Part shown: piece by piece, positions 46,246 through 56,177 of the stretch
Layout: each line of letters starts with the position of its first letter
Numbering within the stretch: the stretch's first letter is position 1
Source of the DNA: Gnomoniopsis sp. IMI 355080
Lineage: Eukaryota; Ascomycota; Sordariomycetes; Diaporthales; Gnomoniaceae
DNA: 64,000 bases
Direction of reading: 5' to 3'
Assembly: GCA_027946555.1 (NCBI GenBank)
Contig: JAPEVC010000020.1
Span: 170,256-234,255, forward strand
Translations under genes and position numbers: made by a program
The notes under the pieces: model-generated
Told to the model about the DNA's origin: nothing
Database searches by the model: none
The model's input: only the letters and a program-made list of their open reading frames with translations

Positions 46246-47763
46246 CTACCTCCACAGCCACTCTGCTATCAGTCCCATAAGCTTCTCTGTTTTAATTGAA
46301 GCATCTTCTCCCTCCACTATTTCTCGTCTGATCTCCGGCAAAGGCATATCAAAGCCGTGCAGAACATCAGGCACCAACAACCACCTATATTCCCGGCCTG
46401 CGGTCTTCTGCTCCCACGCAAATCTTTCATCTCCCTCCAGGATCAACTCGCCCTGCGGCGTCGTTTCTTCCTTTCCAACCTTCTCATCCATTCCTGGCAC
46501 CGGTTTGCCTGCGAGTCGTGACGCCATCCGCCACGCTTCGTGAGCCAGCAGGTCCAGCTCGCAGCCGATGAGCCACACCCGCCGTGGCAGATCTTGCCCG
46601 TCAGCGTACATCGGGCTGAGGAGAGGGTCGCGCGTGTCCGTTCCTGGGTTGACATAGGCCCAGCCGAACAGGGGAGATATGTCCTTCAAGACATCTTTTG
46701 TCCATCCACGAGGACCTCCCAATGCCGGCTTGTATTGCCTTGTGAGGACTTTCTGCTCTGTCTTGGCGCTAAAGTCCGTGGAAGGGTACATGGCTACGAC
46801 GGCCTGGATGTGTTCTCGGAGGGATGGAAGTGTGCTGACGCCGAGCGCGAGGCTGCCGCCCGCGGACCAGCCTATCACACCGACTTTTCTTGTGTCGATA
46901 TGCGGTTTGAGTTCCGTGTCTGTGAGTATTGCTCTGATCAGGGCTTCCAAATCAGAGTGGGCGCTAGGGAATGGATTGCTGGGGGCCTTGGCGTAGTCAA
47001 GAGCGATGACCAAAGTCGAGTGTCTATTAGAAAATTTATAGTTCCATTCTTCGTTGTCTGTCGGGTGCCCAAAGGTGAAGCCACCCCCGTGTATGGTCAA
47101 TAGCAGGGGGAGTGTCCCGGGAGACTCGACACCCAGAGTGCGGCTTTGGGGGAGAAAAATGCGAATGGGCAAGTTCTTTCTGCATGCGTAAGTCTTGACA
47201 ATAGTCGGCGCGTATGGTGCTGGACTGATGATGCTCTTGATGTGTCGAAAGGCCAGCAGAGGTCTGAAGAAGAAGTTCACAATGCTAAACACTCCTATTC
47301 TGTAGAAGATTCGCTTGAGCAGAGCTTCTTGAGGCCAAGGTAAAGAACCGGGTTGCATCACAGTCTCACTCCCAAGGAGCCCCGTCTCGAACCATGAAGT
47401 CTCAACAGACTCCCACACGCCGGTCTCAGTGACGCCATCGCCCTTCGACTCATGACCCTCCTGACTCCGACTCTGAGACCAGACACAAGCGCGCCAGTAG
47501 TAACGTGTCTTGCTATCAAGAGACCTTCCCTCGTAGGAGATAGCAACTTGGCTCCCCGCAACGCTTCTTTTGCCAGTATTCCACTCGAGCGAAGATTTCT
47601 GAAAGCTGGTGGATCTGGAGACCTCAATGGCGTAGTGAGACCAAACGACATTGCGCGCTTCTCGCTCCGTATTCAAGGCCCACGAGAATTCTGGGTTCGG
47701 CGTGTTGATTCCAAGGGGTTCCGCCTGGCCGTTGACCAGAAGTCGGATAGGCCGGAGGGGCAT
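46246..47763 (-). CDS. Fusion of GH78-type N-terminal domain with alpha/beta-hydrolase
   Basis: A single uninterrupted exon encoding 505 residues from the ATG at 47763. Residues 1-132 match the beginning of bacterial and fungal alpha-L-rhamnosidases (GH78 Ig/FnIII-like domain): AEPLGINTPNPEFSW, the YAIEVSRS strand, LEWNTGKR, SLDSKTRYYWRACVWSQ and the closing TSWFETGLL. No rhamnosidase catalytic domain follows. From Met136 the protein becomes a hormone-sensitive-lipase-like alpha/beta-hydrolase. It has a hydrophobic segment (about 153-172), oxyanion loop HGGGF at 225-229, nucleophile Ser300 in GWSAGGS, probable Asp404 in CELDLL and His469 in PDVLHGF, so the esterase looks intact. Met136 would be a natural start for a stand-alone esterase. 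The fusion joint lies near 47365. Function unknown; a carbohydrate-targeted esterase is one idea. Confidence 0.85.
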   Translation of the reverse strand: MPLRPIRLLVNGQAEPLGINTPNPEFSWALNTEREARNVVWSHYAIEVSRSTSFQKSSLEWNTGKRSVAGSQVAISYEGRSLDSKTRYYWRACVWSQSRSQEGHESKGDGVTETGVWESVETSWFETGLLGSETVMQPGSLPWPQEALLKRIFYRIGVFSIVNFFFRPLLAFRHIKSIISPAPYAPTIVKTYACRKNLPIRIFLPQSRTLGVESPGTLPLLLTIHGGGFTFGHPTDNEEWNYKFSNRHSTLVIALDYAKAPSNPFPSAHSDLEALIRAILTDTELKPHIDTRKVGVIGWSAGGSLALGVSTLPSLREHIQAVVAMYPSTDFSAKTEQKVLTRQYKPALGGPRGWTKDVLKDISPLFGWAYVNPGTDTRDPLLSPMYADGQDLPRRVWLIGCELDLLAHEAWRMASRLAGKPVPGMDEKVGKEETTPQGELILEGDERFAWEQKTAGREYRWLLVPDVLHGFDMPLPEIRREIVEGEDASIKTEKLMGLIAEWLWR

Positions 47764-48415
47764 CTTCAGCAACGTGAGGATGTATGAGTTGGAAAAGGGA
47801 CAGTTGGATGAAACTTGGATACTTAGCGCTATTTATGGCACTAGAAGTGGGACAGAAGATGCCGAGGTCAACCACAAGATATACATAGCCACGGACATAA
47901 AAGCCGGACCCATTAGATACCCTATCAACGCGCAACTATTGTACATGTGAATCATTGCCCAAGCGTTGACGCCGATACGCGACAACGCCATCGATCTCTG
48001 CGGTCTGGTCCTCTCATCTTTCCCTGGACCCTTCATCCACGCCGGCACGAAGCTGGGCCCGAGACCCGGAAACACAAGGCCCGTCACCGGATGAGAAACA
48101 CACTCAAAACGGTTCCTGGTAAAAATGATGGACCAGCTTCATTCACTCTGCGCACCCAAAATGAGGAGCTGAGATCGTAGCAAAAATGACCGCTCCACTA
48201 ACAATTTAGACATCTCAAATGAATCGAAAAATAGCCATCCTACACCCTCGCATGCCTGAACGACTAGGCTCGGTCACGAGCAAACCTTATTGTAACCCCC
48301 ATTCGCAATATTCGACGTCGACGTGGTGAAGGCCGTGTCATCCAATCTATCACCCCCCATCGTCGTCAACAACGCTATCATTTTCGACCCATCATCTTTG
48401 CAAGGGACAGTTCAC
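47764..48415. other. Intergenic region of 650 bp
   Basis: This lies between the start of the hydrolase fusion gene and the stop of the small secreted protein gene, both on minus. A plus-strand open frame here (48323-48577) is the shadow of the secreted gene's second exon. No other gene is supported. Confidence 0.45.
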
Positions 48416-48861
48416 TCACATTGTCTTGAAGTTCAGACATTCAAAGCTCTCTTCCTCGGTATTGACATTGACAAACCGACCAAAGAACGAGACACAGCCC
48501 GAGTTTCCATTGCAGGCAAACTGGCACTTGAACGAGGCATAGTCGCTGCTGTTAGAAGAGTGCGTCATCGATATTGACTGTGTGTGTTTTTGGTCAGCCA
48601 CCACCACCTTTATCACATCATGTCGAAAGAAAATATTCAGATGGGGCACGAAAGACGTACCATCGTGCTGTTGAACCCATAAGCAGCCTGGAAAGCGGCG
48701 TCGATGTCATATCCTGTACCAGTCACCGGCGCCGTCACGGCGGTGTAGTCGGCCATGGAGAGAGATGTCGACGTGCTAGCGGCAGCGCTTGCCACGCACG
48801 TTGCCGGCGTCGCGGAGACCGCAGCCGCCAGTGTGGTGAGGAGGAGGATGAACGACTTCAT
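48416..48861 (-). CDS. Small secreted cysteine-containing protein
   Basis: Two exons, complement(48416..48577, 48661..48861), give 120 residues; the 83-nt intron has a GTACGT donor and ACACAG acceptor. The N-terminus is a clear signal peptide (MKSFILLLTTLAAAVSATP). The mature part has one N-terminal Cys, a Ser/Thr/Ala stretch, NST glycosylation sequons, then DYASFKCQFACNGNSGCVSFFGRFVNV and ECLNFKTM. The cluster of four cysteines in C-x3-C-x6-C...C spacing followed by an FNV-type strand resembles small apple/PAN-like folds seen in fungal secreted proteins, but I cannot name a family. The terminal AATG|TGAGTG could instead be a GTGAGT donor, so the protein may continue in a further exon that I could not identify. 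Confidence 0.65.
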
Positions 48862-51201
48862 ATCGTCCAATACTACTCTTCCGTTCGGTCGACTCGCTTT
48901 GCGGAGAGTACTGGCAAGCAAAGGCGTCAGGTATCGTCGATGAGGAACAATATGCTAGTCGCGAACGATGTTCTTGCTCTAGGCAACAAGGGCGAGACTG
49001 GCTCAGGCCACCAACACTTCGGCGGGGATTGAGAAGATTGCACGACGTTTGAGGGTCCGCGGGATGATATATCCGGATGACCTGCCTCTTTCGGGGGACC
49101 TGGCCGGCACTTGGCAGCCGATATTGTCTTTCGTAGACGGAGGTTCGTGTTGTATTGTGGACGGTGGGCGCGTGCCGGGGATCCACCAACGCTCGGCTGC
49201 CGAAAAAGTAACAGTCACTCGAAACACAAGGGCCAGAGTGCAAGAACGTGAGAGGTGATCGAATCTGCGTAAGTATCAGATATTATATATTCAAGTTGTG
49301 TGATACGGCACTGGTAATGCTATACGAACTAGGCAAAAGCTTCGAACTACTAGTAAGATGTGTCCGACGGCTGAACGTTTTGTGCGTCTCTCCAGATGAG
49401 CTCAAATTGCTTTTATATATGCCTCCGTATGACCGTGTGTCATGGGCGTGCCCCAGATCATTTGCCTATCTTTTCTTCTCCTAGACCTTTGAGTGTACCC
49501 CAACAATGGCATGGTGACAATCAGCAATCCTCCGTGACGAACTTTCATTTCTTTGGGTGGTAGGGGGTTTAATATCAATCAAGCAGCTATTTTGTTTCAA
49601 TTTCAGGGCCCAACAATCATTGGTCGCCAGCATGCATACCGGCTAAATTCTGACAGGCGGAGGGTTCCCAACCCAGCCCAATACCACGCCAGGTACCAGG
49701 TCCTTGCAACGGAAGACATACCACTTATATCTTGACTGGGTATGTAGTATAGTGCTCTGCTACATCGGTGTGTAGTAACGACAAGGAAACAGTTTTGACA
49801 CTACGCAGAATGTAGTACTACCGGGGTGATTTGCACATATTCTGCAGATCATAGATTAACCTCACCCGGTGGACGACCATACCGCGGTAACAGTCACTGA
49901 CACTACCGCGGAGGAATTATCATACATCCAATCACGCCTGGTGTCAACTCGCTGTGAACTCGCTGTCAAGTCCGTCACACATGAGAAGATGGAATAGGTC
50001 AAGCGTCCGTGCTGCCCATATGCTGTCGACTTTGCGCTGTGCGCCTGAGTCGTCGACCATTGACGATACTTGCTGCCTTCGTAGTCGAAGGTCTCTCGAT
50101 AACTGTCTCTGACTTCTATTCATCGCGAAGGAGATTGAGGATTATGACTTCTTTGTTGGTACGGAGTATTGTATTTTTCCCTACTCGCATCAAGTGCATT
50201 GGTGATATGCTAATATGCCTACTCCATCTAGTCACTCCCCTTTGCAGTCGACAACCCAAAAGTTTGATACTCAACCCGGGTGATATCACTTGATGGCTTT
50301 CAAGGCACATCGTCGTATGGGTCCTGCGGAACAACCCCTCGAATTCCGAGGTCTCCCGCGATCAATGAGGAATATGATTTGATCTGCAAACACAGGCCCT
50401 TTGCTGCAAAGAAGCTTTCCGAATCTATTGGTACGTAATACATGTTGTAGTGACAGGAGGTTGCTATTGAGGGAATAACACCTTTAGTATCTCCGGGTGG
50501 ACCGGCCGCTGGCTATGAGCCTACTTTGGGAGGATACATGCACGAATTAGCTCTTAAAAACGTGTGATCGTCGTGTCACCTGTTCTTATCGGCCGGAATT
50601 GGGTGGTGACCCTCCTGACTCCAGCATCGAAAAAATACAAGAAGTTAATCCGGCGAGGTATTTGAACATGTCCCAGCCAGAGCAATGGCATACAGTAGAA
50701 ATGTCAGCTCGGTAGGTACCGAATCACCCGATGTCAATCCCCATCTGTCACCCCGCAATCCTGCGTCATCTCACATCACCCCATGGGCAATGACCTACTT
50801 GGTAGAATACCTCTCCACCCCTCCATCCCTCCACCTCTCCACCTAGCGGAACCTCTCACCCTTCGCCCCCCCTCACACATGGCGACCCGGGGGAAGAGCG
50901 TGATGCGATATGCGACTGTAGCCTGAGGAAGCCAAGAGCCCTCTTTCAGGCGCAACTTTGAGTGCCCAATATCGTGAAGCTAGCACAAGGCGATCGCCCC
51001 TCACTTCTCCGCCCCGATCCTTCAGTTTGACTTTCTTCCGTCCGTGTGTTATTTGTATCTACTTGTGCTCTCTCACACCTTGTCCCCCAATATCATTGTG
51101 TGAACGACTCGCCATACAATCTTGGTAAACATCTCCAGCTTGCCATATCGAAGTAGTATTCCTACCGTTATATTGAAGACACCCCGGACCCCACACCCAT
51201 C
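48862..51201. other. Gene-poor region of 2.3 kb
   Basis: Upstream of the secreted protein gene (minus) and of dihydroxyacetone kinase (plus). Open frames at 49248-49484, 49553-49735 and 50009-50293 are short and not protein-like. There is a GGTAGGTACC word at 50711-50720. The last 450 bp are CT-rich, as expected of a strong promoter and 5' UTR for the kinase. No RNA gene or transposon remnant was recognised. Confidence 0.45.
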
Positions 51202-53063
51202 ATGGCACACAAACATTTCATCAACGATCCTACTCACCTCGTCAATACCGCCTTGTACTCAGAAACCCTCACCAACCCCTCCCTAGCCCTCGACGCCATC
51301 AACAAAATCGTCTACCGCCGGCCGTCACCCCAACAACTCGGCCAACATGACGCCAAAGCCCAAGTAAGCCTCATCTCGGGCGGCGGCTCAGGCCATGAGC
51401 CCTCCTTCGCAAGCATGGTAGGCCAAGGCCTGCTCTCCGCCGCCGTCGCGGGAACCATATTCGCCTCGCCGTCTACAGAGCAGATCCGCACCGCCATACT
51501 GTCACGTGTGGAACGTTCCGCCGGTGTGCTCGTGACCGTCATGAATTACACCGGCGACGTGTTGAACTTTGGAGTCGCGGTCGAAAAGGCCCACGCTGCA
51601 GGTGTCAAGGTAGAGATGGTTGTTGTTGGCGACGACGTCGGTGTGGGGCGGGCCAAGGCCGGTAAGGTAGGGCGGAGAGGCATTGCGGGTACCGTGCTTG
51701 TGCACAAGATCAGTGGTGCACTGGCTGCGCAGGGTTACGGGCTTGACGACGTCGCGAGCGTGGCGAGGCTCGTGGCCAACAACTTGGTGAGTGTTGGCGC
51801 CAGTCTGGAGCATGTCCATGTCCCAGGGCGTGCGGTGGGGAAGAAAGATGAGAGCAGTCTAGCGGAGGATGAAGTGGAATTGGGTATGGGAATTCACAAT
51901 GAGGCGGGCTCGGGCAGGGAGCGCGCAGAGTTGCCGGCTCTGGTGGCCAAGATGCTACAGCAGTTGCTGGATCAGGGAGACAAGGATCGGGCGTTTCTAA
52001 ATGTCAACTCGAACGAGGTGGTGCTGTTGGTGAACAACCTAGGTGGATTGAGCCCGCTTGAACTCGGCGGCATTACGGCGGAGGTCGTGGGCCAGCTGGA
52101 CAAGTCCTGGGGCATACAGCCCGTTAGGATCCTTGCTGGCACGTACATGACGAGCTTGAATGGGCCTGGGTTCAGCATCACGCTGTTGAATGTGGTCAAC
52201 ACGGACATTGGAGGCCCGAGCATGATTCAGCTGCTCGACCATCCATGTGAGGCGACAGGCTGGGCAGCGCCTGTGACCCGGGAGACCTGGGAACAGAAGA
52301 ACCTGGCGACACGCGAGGACAAGGCGTCCTCAGCACAAAAGGTGAAGCCAAGTGATCTCAAGTATGACGCGGAGTCGGCTACGCAAGCTCTCAAGGCGGG
52401 TCTACAGCACGTTATTGCTGTAGAACCGGATGTCACCCGTTTTGACTCTGTCGTGGGAGATGGAGACTGCGGAATCGGGTTAAAACGTGGTGCGGAAGGT
52501 AGGTCTAAATACGCCCCAACCCCCCAAGCCCTCTTGTCGCTGATCTTTGGCCAGCTATCATCGAACACTTGGCTGCAGAGCCCCTGATAGGTGACGCCGT
52601 GGTCGACCTCGCCTCAATCGTGACAGTGGTTGAAATGGCGATGGACGGTACATCTGGCGCCCTTTACGCCATATTCCTGAACGCGCTCGTACACGCGCTC
52701 AGCACTCTCGCCCCGGGTGAGGCCTCTCCCAAGACTTGGGCATCGGCACTGCAAAAAAGCTGTGAAGCCCTGTCAAAATACACGCCTGCTAGACCCGGCG
52801 ACCGCACCCTAGTTGACGCGCTCTATCCCTTTGTCGACACGCTCAGTAAAACTGGAGACGTCAAGAAGGCGGCAGAGGCGTCCAAGACCGCAGCCGATGG
52901 CACCAAGGGCATGGTGGCCAGCCTGGGACGGACGGTTTACGTTGGCGGAGAAGGATTCCAACAGGTTCCGGACCCCGGGGCATGGGGTTTGGCGTATTTC
53001 TTCCTTGGATTAGCTGGTTTGGAGGCGCCCAAGACTGGCGAAGAGGGCTGGGAGACGGTCTGA
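51202..53063 (+). CDS. DAK1: Dihydroxyacetone kinase (DhaK-DhaL fusion)
   Basis: Two exons, 51202..52498 and 52555..53063, give 601 residues. The 56-nt intron joins DCGIGLKRGAE to AIIEHLAAEPLIGD in frame. The enzyme phosphorylates dihydroxyacetone (and glyceraldehyde) with ATP in the cytosol, detoxifying dihydroxyacetone and feeding glycerol carbon into glycolysis. The N-terminal DhaK domain has the phosphate loop LISGGGSGHEPSFAS (residues 58-71), GTIFASPS, and the His that binds substrate covalently as a hemiaminal, His232 in GMGIHNEAGSGR. The C-terminal DhaL domain carries the Mg-ATP motif VVGDGDCGIGLKRGAE and ends with a conserved DPGAWGLAYFFLGL. Length and all key residues agree with yeast Dak1/2. 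The start codon follows a long CT-rich leader and is the first ATG. Confidence 0.95.
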
Positions 53064-53386
53064 GTCGCCTCTGGAGTGCGTGACACGACAAGTCTTGCGG
53101 ATGGATATGGTTTCCTATGGAATATCAGTCTGAGCGGGGGTCCGACTCAGTAATTGAGCGGCATGTGGCCTTGAAACTTGTAGTTGCATGGCGAGCTGTA
53201 CCATTATCAGAGCAGCAGCAGTAGTGACTTTGGAGCGCGGAATTTCAGCCCCAGGAGAAAATCGACTTAATTTTCAACGCCTATGTCCGCATGTGAATGA
53301 CCCCGATCCCTATGTAGAAAGCAAAACACACCCTGTAGACTCGTTCGGCCCTTGCGCGGGTATCATGAAATTGCAAACAGTCCCCT
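53064..53386. other. Convergent 3' intergenic region
   Basis: 323 bp between the stop codons of dihydroxyacetone kinase (plus) and Sm D2 (minus). No gene seen. Confidence 0.5.
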
Positions 53387-54031
53387 TCAGCTCAACAGCA
53401 CCAGGATGACCGAGTCTCCCCGCAACAGCCTTTACACGGTCAGTCAGCATTTGCTGTCTCCACATCGACTTCTCTCCCAGAGCGTGAGGTCCGGGTTTTT
53501 TTTGGGGGGGGGGGGGGCAAGGACCTACATTTTGCTGATGAACCTGTCCTTGTTGATCGGCCTGCCCTTCTTGCCGCTCGCAAGCTTGGGCGTTTCGGTC
53601 CACATCTCCTTCACATTCTCGAGCACCATGTTGCAGTGACGGTCGAAGGCCTTTACCCGCGCCAAAAGCTTTCGATTGTTTCGGATGGAGATCAGGACTT
53701 GGGTATGGCTGCGGACGGCGGTCTGGAGGATGGAGAGGGGGCCGGCGGAGAATTCATCTGTTCGAACGCGATTAGCGACTGGTGTGCTGCACAGCAAGTG
53801 GTCTCGGAGGAACGGGCTGGCACGTACGTTCTTCCAGCTGAGAGATTTCGTATTCTCTGTGACAGAGGTTAGTGTCGTCTGCAGCATTTGGCGCGATAAG
53901 TGAGGTAGGAGGAAACGCACGTGAGTTCGTTGCGCGGCTTCGTGAGCAGCTCCCTGGGATTGATGATTAGTTTGTTGTTCTGCTCAGGCGCATGTATGCA
54001 ATGACACTGACTGGATCTTGGCGTCGGCCAT
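53387..54031 (-). CDS. SMD2: Small nuclear ribonucleoprotein Sm D2
   Basis: Five exons, complement(53387..53429, 53529..53757, 53828..53856, 53921..53953, 54012..54031), give 117 residues, the usual Sm D2 size. Exons 1-3 are 20, 33 and 29 nt. The joined protein reads MADAKIQ-ELLTKPRNELT-EYEISQLEE-HEFSAGPLSIL, then the Sm1 motif (TQVLISIRNNRKLLARVKAFDRHCNMVLENV) and Sm2 (MLLRGDSVILVLLS). Each junction is confirmed by conserved sequence. Sm D2 is one of the seven core proteins that ring the Sm site of U1, U2, U4 and U5 snRNAs in the nucleus. The last intron (99 nt) contains a pure run of 14 C and 8 A on the coding strand. The first intron's GTCAGT donor is weak. Divergent from HIBCH with 441 bp between starts. 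Confidence 0.94.
53496..53517. repeat. Homopolymer tract T8-G14 inside an Sm D2 intron
   Basis: On the plus strand eight T are followed directly by fourteen G. The tract lies in the fourth intron of the Sm D2 gene. It may be length-variable or a sequencing-sensitive site. Confidence 0.95.
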
Positions 54032-54472
54032 TTTTCTCTGACTTGTTGTGGTTGAGGAGGTTGAGAATGCTGGGTTGAGAATAGCACAGCTCCTTCGCGC
54101 GGCATGTGTACTTGCAGCCTGCCTTGCGCCTGGGAAATCTCAAAGCTGCGCGAAGTCCAGAGATGCACGTTGATTAGCTCGCAGGCAAGTGCAAGAGGTG
54201 GGTCCCGCTACCCGCAAATGACAAGGTTCCGCGGCCTTGGGTCTCTGGCCCCCCCAAAAAACCATGGCAGTTTGTTTTCGCGCGGCGGTTCCCTTCGGCA
54301 AATTTGAGAGCTTTCAGAAGACCTCGGCTTTTGACACTCCCTCCCACTCCCTCTCGAACCCCAGTTGCCCTGCAAAAAAGCTTTTGCTGACGACATTCCT
54401 GGGACGGTCCGGTGTTTTTGATGCGCTTGTTGTGGAGGAGTAGCCGCGTTACATACCCAGCCAAACATATAA
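54032..54472. promoter_or_regulatory. Divergent promoter region between Sm D2 and HIBCH
   Basis: 441 bp between the two start codons. A short 5' leader containing ACATATAAATG precedes the HIBCH start directly. No specific factor site was assigned. Confidence 0.4.
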
Positions 54473-56177
54473 ATGTTCGCGCGGGCGCTCTCGGCGCGGG
54501 CTGGCCTAGCATCAGCAGCCTGTCGTCGGCCCTGCACAGCTTCTAAAACCACAATGTCACCACTAAGAGCAAAGATTCTGGTGCCCGAGGGCGCAAGGCT
54601 CAATGTACGTTTCTGTCTTGTGTCTGTGTGAAGAGCTGATCCGCACGAACGAAACTGATAACTGTCTGCAGTCCTCGCTATCATCAGACGCAGCAATTTG
54701 GAAGCCAGTCCCAGGAGACGAGCCCGAAGACGTCGTTTTCAGCAGCATATACGGTCTGCGGACCATCGAACTCAACCGCCCCAAGAAATTGAACCCATTG
54801 AACGGATCCATGATACGAAAGATCGCACCGCGACTCATCGAATGGCAGAAATCAGACATGGCGAATGTGGTCGTCATGAAGGGCGCGGGGAATGCATTGT
54901 GTGCCGGCGGAGACGTTGCTGCCCTCGCCAAGGACAACCAGATCGGCGAGGAAGGCCAGCAGCGATCCGACGCATATTTTGCGCTGGAGTACACGCTCGA
55001 CCACCTCATTGCCACATATCAGAAACCCTACATTGCATTCATGGACGGCATCACCATGGGCGGCGGCGTTGGCCTTAGCATCCACGCTCCCTTCCGGATC
55101 GCGACGGAGCGCACGGTCTTCGCCATGCCCGAGACTACCATCGGCTTCTTCCCCGACGTCGGAGCGTCCTTCTTTCTACCCAGGTTGCCTGGCGCAGTCG
55201 GCACTTACCTGGCCTTGACGAGCGACCGCTTGACGGCGGCAAATGCCTTCTACGCTGGTATCGCCACGCATTATCTCCACTCTACTACCCTGCCGATGCT
55301 TGAGCAACGACTGTCGGAGCTGAGGTTCAGGGACTTTGATTCTCTGGAGAAGCGCCTCTTCCTTGTAAATGAAACCATTGAGGAGTACGCGACCGGCTTG
55401 CCACACGACCAACCCATCCACCTTGGCTACGAGCTGCGAAAGGCGATCGACAGGTGTTTCTCGAAGGATACAGTCGATGGTATCGTCGAGGCGCTTAAGA
55501 ACGAGCCGGCAGGACCCACGAAGGACTGGGCAAACAAGACTCTTGCCACACTGCACGCGCGATCGCCAACGTCGGTGCACGTAACGCTGAAGCAAATGCG
55601 GACGGCCAAGAGTCAGCGCTGGACGATTGCCGACACGTTCAAGCGCGAGCACCAAATCGCGGCCAAGTTCATGCGGCACCCGGATTTTGTGGAGGGCGTG
55701 AGTGCGCAACTGATTCGCAAGGACAAGAAGCCCGTTTGGCAACCTGCCAGCCTCGAGAACATTAGCGAGCAGGACCAGATCGCCGAGCCATTCTTTGAGA
55801 TCTCGACGAATACCGAGCCGCTGCAGCTGCTGACAAATGCAGACTACGCCGAGTACCCGTACCGGAAGTATGGAATACCAACGGAGCGGGAGGTGTGGCT
55901 GGTGATGAAGCTCAAGCCAGGCTACACAAGGGAGCAGGTTATCAAAGTATTCCTGGCGCAGAGAAGCGGAAAACAGGGCATCCGGGAGGTTGTGGGCGAG
56001 ATTGTGGACAGAAATACGAGGCCAAGGCCGAATGCGACATCAGCAGGTGTCCTCCAATGGATCGGGGAAGACTTTACCTCAGCACAGGAGAAGCATGAGG
56101 AGGTCGTTCCATATCATAGCGACCCCATCCCTTTTAGAAGGTCATCTGACCTCGACGAATTTGACGAGGACAAATAG
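54473..56177 (+). CDS. EHD3: 3-hydroxyisobutyryl-CoA hydrolase, mitochondrial
   Basis: Two exons, 54473..54604 and 54672..56177, give 545 residues; the 67-nt intron has GTACGT and CTGCAG signals. The enzyme hydrolyses 3-hydroxyisobutyryl-CoA in valine breakdown. Exon 1 encodes an Arg/Ala/Ser-rich, acid-free mitochondrial leader (MFARALSARAGLASAACRRP). The crotonase fold holds the oxyanion-hole segments GAGNALCAGGDVAAL (about residues 115-128) and GITMGGGVGLSIHAPFRIA, the catalytic-region PETTIGFFPDVGASFFLPR, and a C-terminal HIBCH extension with LRKDKKPVWQPASL-type sequence. Yeast Ehd3 is also found in small mitochondrial ribosomal subunits, which may apply here. An internal in-frame Met28 (MSPLRAKILVPEG) could start a form without the leader. 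Confidence 0.93.

Noticed and set aside
47356..47358. Treating Met136 of the hydrolase fusion as the only real start
   Set aside because: Possible, but the upstream frame is uninterrupted, has a good ATG and carries a conserved domain, so chance openness is unlikely. Kept as an alternative.
37610..47763. A secondary-metabolite or nutrient gene cluster from the glycosyltransferase to the esterase
   Set aside because: No synthase backbone, regulator or shared pathway. The enzymes (GT17, transporter, oxoprolinase, esterase) have unrelated known roles.
48323..48577. Plus-strand frame of 84 residues
   Set aside because: Shadow of exon 2 of the small secreted protein gene on minus.
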